Shown here: piece after piece, positions 55,600 through 64,000 of the stretch | How positions within the stretch are numbered: the stretch's first letter is position 1 | Layout of the letters: each line of letters opens with the position of its first letter | NCBI GenBank assembly: GCA_021234155.1 | Contig: JAJEKV010000056.1 | Location: 1,781,330 to 1,845,329, forward strand | Direction: 5' to 3' | Length of the DNA: 64,000 nt | Source: Isoetes taiwanensis | Taxonomy: Eukaryota; Streptophyta; Lycopodiopsida; Isoetales; Isoetaceae | Position numbers and translations under genes: made by a program | Notes under the pieces: model-generated | Told to the model about the DNA's origin: nothing | The model's input: the letters and a program-made list of their open reading frames with translations, nothing else | Database searches by the model: none

Positions 55600-58500
55600 T
55601 TGTGGCATAAGGAATGGTGGAGTTCCCCGTATAGCCGGAATGAACGCAGTCTATTTACTAGATGCCTTCCTAGCAATTCGCGGTCATGTCAACATCAACA
55701 ATACACCACGTCCTAGAGAACATGAAGGTGATCTCATCATCGGTTATTATTATCATATACGATGCGTCTACCCCTCTAAAACATGATTCTCGGTCAATTA
55801 AGCCTTCAAGCTTACCGCCGGGAGTGGGGTTGATAGCATCGTTGATGGTGCGGCCTTGAGATTCCCGCATGAAGTCCGGATAGTGCTTCTCAAGGTCTAT
55901 CTTCATCACCCAGGTAGCATCTTCAACTGGTAAGTGCTTCCACTTGACCAAGTATTGCAACATTTGAGTCCTTCGGTACGTTTTGTAAGCTCGATCAAGA
56001 AGAGCTTGGGCACTATTTCCAGCTGCTCTTCGGTCATTTCTAGGAGGGTAGGGGTATCCAAAACCTCCTCTGGATCAGGGGTGTGTTGCTTCGGAAGACT
56101 CACGTGAAAGACCTTGTGGATTTTCAAGCGGGGTGGCAAGTCCAAGCGATATGCCTGTTCTCCCCACGTTGGTAATCTGAGCGGCCCAGCCTATGGGTGC
56201 CAACTTCTTCTGATTACCAATTTTAAGCTTGGCTTGTTTTACTTTGATCTTAAGCCAAACCGATTAAGCCCACTGGAAGATTAGGTGGGGTTGGTGCTTA
56301 TCAGCTAGACTCTTCGACATTTGCGTCGCGGCCAATAAGTAACCCGAACTTCTTCCACCAAGGCTGCATTTCTAGAAGGAGTTGTTGAGAGACCTCCACT
56401 TTAGAAGCAGGATTATGCCCGATGGTGCGGAGTAAGACATTGATAGCCATAATTTATCATGAAGGGAGACATTCTAGAAGACTCCTGCTTTGTACTGTTG
56501 TAGGCGAATTCTACCAAGTAAATATAATCCGCCCATTGTGACTGTTTACTCCATACATAGCTTCTTAGCATATCTTCGATAATACGATTGACACGTTCTG
56601 TTTGACCATCATGTCCGAGGATGGTAGGCTGTACTCATGGCAAGCTTGTGCGGATGGTGGCGAAGAAATCCTTCCAGAATGCACTGACAAACTTAGGATC
56701 CCTATCCGATACAATTACTCTCGGCATCCCGTGCAACCTGAAAATTTCCTTTGCAAAGAGCAAGGCGGTGTCGAAGGCGGTGTCCGTGGTGCGACATGGC
56801 AGGAAGTGAGCCATCTTTGATAATTTGTCGACCACGACCATTAAGGCATCATACCCACGAGATGCGTGGAAGCCCCACAATGAAATCCATGGTTATGACT
56901 TCCCACTTGGCGTTGGGCACATCCAAAGGTTGCAACTCCCCGGGAACTCGTAATTGCTCAGCCTTGGTTTCTTGACAAACCTGACACTGTTTGATGTACC
57001 TAGCAATATCCTTCTTCATGGAAGGCCAAAAATAGCTGGAGCGGATCTTAAAGTAAGTTTTCATAAAACCCGCATGTCCTGCTATAGGGCTGTTGTGTGT
57101 ATCATGGAGAATCAGCTTCCGCACCCCAAGTCATTTGGAACACACAACTTATCTTTGTAATATAATAAATTGCCCTCCTTCTTATATGAGCGGAATGCTT
57201 CCGTTTCTCTATCATGCGGGCTTCCTTACCCAAACTTTCCCAAATATTACAGAATTAGGGATCGTGGCCAAGGTTTGTTCTATTTGCTTCCCAAACTTCA
57301 TTTGGTGAGTGTGGAAATGGCATTACAATGGGTGCGGGTTATGAAGGGATGGCGTGACAAAGCATCCATAACCACATTGTGCTTCCTGGTTTATATACAA
57401 TCTCGAAGTCATATTCCTCGAGGAATTCCATCCATCTGCTTATTTGGCGTAGATTCAGATTTAATTTGGGTGGATAAATAGCGGAGACTCGATGATCCGT
57501 ATCCGGCTGAAATCTTCTACCAAGAAGGTAGTGTCTCCAAATACGGAGAGCACAAACAAGCTGCCAGCAATTCTGGTCATGGGTAGGATATCATTTGCTC
57601 TGCATCGTTCATCTTCTTTGAATCGTAAGCAACAACTCTCCCCTCCTGCATTAGAACTCCACCGGTAGCTATCTTACTGGCGTCGGTGGCTCTTGATTAT
57701 CCTTTTCGGGATCGGGCAAGGTAAGGACTGGTGCGGATGTTAAGGCATCCTTGAGCTTACGAAAGCCGACTTGGACTTTTGTTTTCCAATGTTCCATCCA
57801 ATCCTTTACTTTCTCATGCCTTGTGAGATTAGTAAGAGGTGCGGCAATTGTTGCAAAATCCTTAACAAATTTCCGATAATATCTGCGAGTCCCAAGAAAC
57901 TCGGGACCTCACGAAACATTAGCTGGAATGGGCCAATCCTTTCTTGCTTCTATCTTATTTGGGGTCTGTAGCAATTCCTTCTGCTGAGATAATATGCCCC
58001 AAATAGTCTACCCTCGAGTGGCGAACTTGCATTTAGAGAACTTGGCAAAGAGCTGATGGGCCTTAGCTTTTGCAAAGCTAATCGAAGATGTTGTTCATGT
58101 TCTTTGCAAGGTTTTACTATAGATGAGAATGTCATCAAAGAAAATGACAACAAAGTCATCCAAGTATTGGCGGAAGATGTCATTCATCAACCGCATAAAC
58201 ATTAGGGGCGTTGGTCAATCAAAAGGCATGGCCGGTGAATTCATAATGCCCATATCGGTACGAAAAGCGGACCTATGGATGTCCTCTTCCTTAATCCTTA
58301 TCGATGGTACCGGGCGCAAATCAATCTTTGAGAAATATTTTGCTCCTTGTGGCTGGTCCATAAGATCATACGCCCTAGGCAAAGCATAGCGATTCTTGAT
58401 GGTATGCTTATTGAGTTGCCTATAATCAATACACATCCTTAAGGAGCCATCTTTCTTCTTGACAAAAGAATAGGAGCCCCAAATGGTGAAACTCTTGGGC

Positions 58501-60470
58501 GAATAAACCCCAAATTCAGTAACTCTTGTAGGCTGTTTCTTAAGCTCTGCTAACTCAGGAGGACTCATTGATGCGGGGGGCTTTCTTTGGTAGGCTTAGT
58601 ACCTGGTTCAAGAGTTATCTCACATTCCACCCTCACGAAAGGAGGAAGCTTGTGGATCTCATCACGGAAAAAGATCGCTAAATTCTCGAAGAAGGGTAGC
58701 AATGTCCGATGGTAAGGCGTCGATTACTTTTTCTTTGTTTGGAGGCCCGACTCAATGGAAGCAAGTTTAATGAGGCAAAGGAGTTCATTCTGCGTATAGC
58801 TTTTCCTAGCTGCTTTATTGACATTGACTGCATGGCGGAGTGTAATGAATCACCTTTTATCGTCACCGTGCTCCATTAGCGGCGTTGAAGGTGACCTCCG
58901 TTTCTCCACGATCTATGTGGGCCCTGGCAGACGCAGCTAAAAACTCCATTCCCACAATAAGATCATATTTGCCAATGTCCATTAATTGGCACCCAAGGCA
59001 ACTGGTGCACTGGCAAAATTGCATTTTAAAGGTTAATACGGTGGCCATGAGTGTATGCGATCTTACCGCTAGCTAATGTGGACGGCTTAGGTCGGGATCT
59101 CAACGTTTCCGGTGCGATTGCACGGGCCATTCTAGGAGAAGCAAAATTATCGCATTACTACCGTGTCCATCAAAATTATGAAGGCCTTCTTGTCTACTTG
59201 GCCTATTGTAGAAATAACGAAGAAGGCTGACTTTTCAGCGTTACTTTGTTTCTATAGCGGCAAGAATATGAGGCGCACCATGAATGTACTCGGGGAGCCT
59301 CGTCCTCCGCGGCAAGATTGGACTCCAAATCTTCCCAATCCAGGTCGGCCATGGCGGTTGAAGCGTCTGCGTGGCGTACGGACAATTACGCATGAAGTGT
59401 CGGGCCTCATCTGCCGGTAGCATGCCTTATCCGTGAGCTGTTCTCACGGCCTCTTTAGGAATGGACTGTAAGAGGCCCCAACTTCCTTACCGGCATTGTT
59501 ACGCTTATCCGGCGTGCTAAAAGGCGACTTTCTTCTCTGGCGGCCATAAGAATTGTCTTTGAGGGCCCCGGACTTGGCGAGCGGGGTTTGTAAAGGTGTG
59601 GGCGGCCGTGGCTGCGAGTAAGGAAGCGGTCGCGGATCTTGGTTCTTTGGTGTGTCTTCCTCAAGGCTTAATGCCTTAGCTTCGCCTCGCTACTGATTTT
59701 GGGTCTATGGCCTTGACCATACGTTTAATGGATGGGGCCAACCCTTCAATGTAGCCCTCTCGCCCTTTTCTCATTCATTCACGGTACATACAACCTCAAG
59801 CGCGCATGAATTCGTCGGTGTAGGCCTGCGACATGCCCTTCTGTTCCAACTTTGTAGAAGGTGCGAATCTGTTGGCATTTGTGCGCCGCGAGGCGCGTAA
59901 TGCGATTTAAAAGCCTTAGCGAACTTCTTGAACTTGCATGCGCTCTGTCCGGTGCTTAGCTCTGGCGTAACCCTTCCACCAAATACGGGCAGCTCGGTAA
60001 GGTTCGTGGTGGCGACCTTCCTGTATCTTTCTCTGTCATTCCATAGGACTTCGAATTCCTTCATTTTCGTCCAACCAAGATTCCGCATTCAAGCCTCCTC
60101 TGGATTTCCCATCAAACCTGAGCCAACTTTCGGTTTTCCATATACTAGTGATGGTTGTATCAGCGTTTTTCGGTACTCCTTATCCTTACGCCTTGAATGG
60201 TCATTGTCGATAGCGAGGATCGGGAAGAACCCGAAGTGGTTGAATGTGAGGAAGCGGCGCTATCCTTAGAGGAACCGATGGCGCTTAGCATGAGTCCTCC
60301 TTTATGCAGTGCACTGGGGCTAGCTACGGGAGGAGATGGCTGTTGTGCAGGTGGACTCAATGGTCGTGGAGGTAATTCCGGTCCGTCCTCCTGAGTATGT
60401 GGCAGTGGATTGGTATGCAACACATAAGCCTGTAACTCACCGAGTTGCCTTTTCATTAACATCAATTCTG
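55600..60470 (-). mobile_element. Ty3/gypsy chromovirus relic
   Basis: Minus-strand order gag, protease, RT, RNase H, integrase, chromodomain. Gag 60465-59400. Protease-like frame 59048-58863 with DIGKYDLIVGMEFLAA. RT: KKKDGSLRMCIDYRQLNKHT (58490), YFSKIDLR, and [20 protein letters not shown] (about 58170). RNase H between 57750 and 57400 is badly broken. Integrase: HDTHNSPIAGHAGFMKTYFK with CQVCQETK zinc finger (57110-56960), then FIVGLP, VVVDKLSKMAHFLPCR and VIVSDRDPKFVSAFWKDFF (56830-56660). After KIHKVFHVSLPKQH (56110) comes YLVKWKHLPVEDATWV (55955), a chromodomain. Many stops and shifts; a 5' LTR and primer-binding site were not found beyond 60470. Confidence 0.9.
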
Positions 60471-60779
60471 TTTGGGGGTGAGCCCTCTTGGCGTTGGAGG
60501 GTGTTTGCCAAAGCGGCGTTACATTACCGATCTATAGGAAGCATTCATGAATATATAAGCAGATTTACATTAATGTACAATCCCTTTTTAAGTTAATCGA
60601 GACAAAAGTATATACAAACAGAAAACAATATTTGTATTTCATTCAAGTTGAGTACAACATCGGGTTGATTGATACATGGATTGAGACAAAAGTGGGTATG
60701 ATACAATGGGAATTTTTTTTAAAGTTCTACTTGCACACAGCGTAACCACAACAACGAAAACATAACGGAAGAGACCAAG

Positions 60780-63700
60780 CCTAGGGGTTGGCGAAGGGAA
60801 GTCTGAGGATCGGCGTGGCGGGTACTCTCCGCATCTGGCTTCGGACGAGTTTATAAGCGTGCCCGAGGCTTGGACAATGATTGCTTGGTACTCCCATGTT
60901 GGGCTGATAATCGAAGGTTAAAGAGCCTTCGCATCACACATAAAGAGTTGCCAAAGATGGTCGTTGGCGTCCTCGAAGGCCGTGCTGGTCATATTTCGGT
61001 AGTCCAGTGCGACCGCGGGGTCATCTTCGGATCCTCGGCTTCGATCCACGAGGATGTTAACTATCTCCGACCCTTTGTCGAGGTCGTAGAGTTCCCACGG
61101 TGGCGGTGGTTCGGTTTCATAGCCTTCCTCCCACTACGGATATTCACCATATCGGCGGCCATAGTCACAGTGCGGCGGCCGGGATCGTCCCTCCTAACCA
61201 TATCGGTGATTCTCTCCTCATATTCCCAAATGGTTTCCTCTGCAATATAGTTGGAATAAATAGAGAACATTTTGTAATTCCATTATTTTCTAAAGTTTTA
61301 ATACTTTTGAAGAGGATGTCATATAAAAAAAAAAAAAAAAAACACACAATTCAATAATACTCCTCAAGAGAACTTTGTATTTAATAAGTAAATAAGGTAC
61401 ACCATTTGTCAATATGGTCCATTCAATTGCCAATCGAAAATCCCAGAACACACATAGATATATATATAAGAAAAACTAGCAAAACATATATATATATATA
61501 TACATTTCTCATAGCAAAATTATACTAGGAACTAGGCCCTGCCTCCTGATCCTTAGCCCTAGGAGGTGGTGGAGGCGGTCGGTGTCGCAGCAGAGTAACC
61601 CCAGGGCCCTCTTGTGGCAGCCATAGCGAGATGCAACCTCGGTGGATAGGCAGCGGCCAATGGGGCTGCCGTGAGGAGCTTCATGCCCATCAAGGCGCAA
61701 TGTCGACCCAAGGCCGTCGGGGCAAGATCCGATAAATGCAGTACATGCGTAAGCGTGCGATAGGGGAAAGCTTCTTGTGGCGGCCGGTGTAGAGAGTGCG
61801 GCGGAGGGCCCACCATGAAGCTTCAGCCTACGGCCCTAGATCTCGGGCTATGAAGAGGACTTGTCCGTATTTGAAGGCCGACAAGAAGCGGGTAAGGTGG
61901 TTACCCGGCACTTTCCCTGCGAAGTCTCGGATCTTTGCCACTTCTTTATCCAAGTCCATGGGGACTTCTTCTTCCTTGAGCTCTGTTGCTCCTCCTTCTT
62001 GTCTTGAGGGTTATGGTATAAATCTTCACCCTCATCATCGAGTGGGAGGGAACTTCAACCATATTAATGTTTGGGGCGTGAGGTCCCATAGCCCGTGGCA
62101 TCACAGTGCGGGGTGCGAAGGCTGGTTCACGCATCGCGAGAGTCCTTGAAGCGTAATAGAGTCTCCGCCCGGCTCTAGGGTCTCTGGCGGGCCCGGCGGT
62201 GGTGCACCTCGGGGGGCTTCGGTAGAAGTGAAGTCGATGAAATCATCCATACAATACTCCATGGCTTCGTAAAGTACATGGTCTTTGCGCTTGCGTCGAA
62301 ATCCCGCCACCCGCGTGATACGTCCGGATAATATCATCCAAGAGAAGGTATTCACCTTACGGTGATAAATAAGCTGGAAGGCCGTCTAACCACGACAAGC
62401 CTATAGATTGGTCACGGGCGGTGGTAGCTCCTCCGCTAGCTCTTTCCAGCGGGCAAATTAAGCCCATTCCTATATGCTCGTCATCCCCCTCCTCGGAGGA
62501 TTACGGTAGCTTTGCCCTTCTCTGCCGGCAAGATTTCATCCTCAGCGTATTGGTCCATGAGGATGGCTAGGCGAAAAGTAGCTTCCGGATATTGGTGCCC
62601 CTCATCTTTGGACCAGCGGTAGGTGTTTACCCCATCGGAGTTTCCCCTTCAAGGCGTCATAAGCATGTGTGTCCCCCGCCTAGCATCTGTAGAACTATCT
62701 CCCGCTCCAAATACAAGTGGGGAGGATCCCCAGGAGGAATACGCAGAGGAAGCATTTCCTCCATGTAAAAAGTCAAGGAATCGGGCGTAGTCAGGATATG
62801 CTACATATTGGCAAGGAGATCTCTGGCGTTGGCATAGCAAAGGCTGCGGCAGGTCGAAGGGAACTGTGGATCCCATTTCTCTCCATCAAGGTACCGAGGC
62901 GGCAAGGTCGGTGGCGGCGGCCATGGGCTAGAAGGGGGGGAGAGAGGGAAAAGCGTTTAAAATAACCTTTACGGTCCCCTTTTAAACCCTTTTATTAAAG
63001 CTGACGTCAGCATTTTATTTTAAATTTAACATAAAAAAAACATTAAACTTTTAATTCAAAATAAAAGCCTCTTTATTAATTATCACAAAAAAATATGTAC
63101 AAATCACGGATCCCTTAAGTAGGCTAAGGTTGCTCCCAGGTATCCCTACGGTGAGGGGGGCTAAATCCTTAGGCATTATGGTGACCCTCTTTGCGTGGAT
63201 AAGCGCCAAAGGTTGGCATCACCAAAAAGTGCTACCAAGTAGGCTTCAGTGACCCTCTTGGGCGCCAAAATTACAAAGATGCGGAAGCGGAGATCGGTCT
63301 TAAATTGGCATGCGATCTCCGTACCGGCCTACGAAAAAGGTAGCTTCCACGATCGGAAGGTCCGTGGACTTCTGAAATTTCGCGGATCTCCCGCAATGCC
63401 GCGATAAATTCCGGAACCGATGAGGCTTCGGCGTGGCCCGGGCCCCGGCGATGTTGGCACCGTCTTAGCCCCAGCCGGCCGGGAGTTATCCACTCTCTGC
63501 TGCCTCCGGTCGGAGCTGGTCTTCTTCCCAAAAGCCCCGACAGTCCTTAACTTATCCTTGTATTGACTGCCCGGCCTTATGGGCAACTCCTTCCTCGGGG
63601 GCTTAGCGGTCGGATCGTCGGTTTTGGGTTCGAGCCACTCCCGGATGCACCTCCTCCTGTTGGTCCCGCTGATCTTGTCGGTCCAGCTCATCTTGCTCCA

Positions 63701-64000
63701 ACTTCGCGCTCTTCGAGCTCTCCTTAGGTCTTCTTGGATCGAGCAAAATTTGGGCTGCGGCGACGCGGCGATTAAGTTCGGCGTGGTACCGTTGTGGCCG
63801 AGACCCATATCTATCGAATAGTTGTCGGATAGTCTATGCTAATGTGGGGGGATTTCTCCCCGGACAAAAGCTGTTGGAACCCTCATGCGGTGGTATGGGG
63901 AACCTCAATAGCTCTGCCATCAATGGCGGCAAATCCCCAGAATCTACCGGTACTCCCTACCCAGCTGCTCTTTGTGTCGGCCCGCTCAATCTCGGTGGTC
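60780..64000. other. GC-richer sequence with unidentified minus-strand frames
   Basis: Frames such as 63808-63329 (159 codons, Arg/Pro-rich), 62355-62101 (FRRKRKDHVLYEAMEYCMDD) and 61816-61559 are on the minus strand in the same orientation as the chromovirus relic, but none holds a domain I recognise. A poly-A run (about 61325-61342) and a (TA)n run (61480-61502) lie within. A pre-gag insert of the chromovirus or an unrelated decayed element are possible. Confidence 0.3.

Noticed and set aside
1-64000. CRISPR arrays, bacterial operons, rRNA genes
   Set aside because: None seen; introns, plant gene fragments and retroelements indicate plant nuclear DNA.

Overview
This window is repeat-dominated nuclear DNA of a land plant, most likely a seed-free lineage with a large genome (fern, lycophyte or bryophyte). 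That assignment is an inference. It rests on plant-type gene fragments (an EMS1/EXS-like leucine-rich-repeat receptor kinase, a plastid SufE-BolA protein, an SSU72-like phosphatase, a GRIP-golgin-like coiled coil), spliceosomal introns, and a transposon family that looks like the Sola group, which I recall as reported from moss among plants. No intact host gene was found. Almost everything recognisable is a mobile element or a decaying gene fragment, and the rest is AT-rich sequence in which I see nothing.

Layout. 1-6.6 kb: non-coding repeats, including a 0.33-kb direct repeat pair and an array of palindromes of about 68-bp period. 6.7-7.9 kb: broken EMS1-like LRR receptor kinase ectodomain. 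8.3-9.05 kb: 3' end of a LINE on the minus strand. 12.85-24.42 kb: an 11.57-kb DNA transposon (element 1) with perfect 24-bp inverted ends and a 4-bp CCCA target duplication. 24.9-25.2 kb: two exons of a GRIP-like coiled-coil protein. 26.6-30.1 kb: a Ty3/gypsy relic on the plus strand. 30.2-35.83 kb: a second, diverged transposon of the same family (element 2, 5.6 kb, TSD CTTT). 42.7-47.9 kb: a third relative (element 3), lacking its catalytic core and split by a 2.86-kb LTR insertion that itself holds LINE sequence. 51.4-54.5 kb: GC-rich island. 55.2-60.5 kb: a chromodomain-bearing Ty3/gypsy relic on the minus strand. 60.8-64 kb: GC-richer sequence that I could not identify.

The main discovery is the element 1/2/3 family. 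Elements 1 and 2 carry a plus-strand gene A, a DDE/D-type transposase candidate with motifs LKxxxxRKxKxRxTCCC, V(M/I)DFAENYT, VMWSDGC and EHDG. They also carry a converging minus-strand gene B, which in element 1 encodes a coiled-coil protein ending in a ULP1/SENP-type cysteine protease. Elements 1 and 3 also share a cysteine-rich region late in gene A. Ends begin GGGTA and target duplications are 4 bp.

Between its two genes, element 1 has picked up pieces of at least three host genes: an FCP1-like HAD phosphatase (with an intron boundary), a SUFE1 (SufE plus BolA) copy and an SSU72 fragment. This is gene capture in the style of Pack-MULEs, but in a different transposon type. All copies have frameshifts or stops, so none looks autonomous now. 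Two of the three captured genes belong to families that act on RNA polymerase II CTD phosphorylation, which may be chance.
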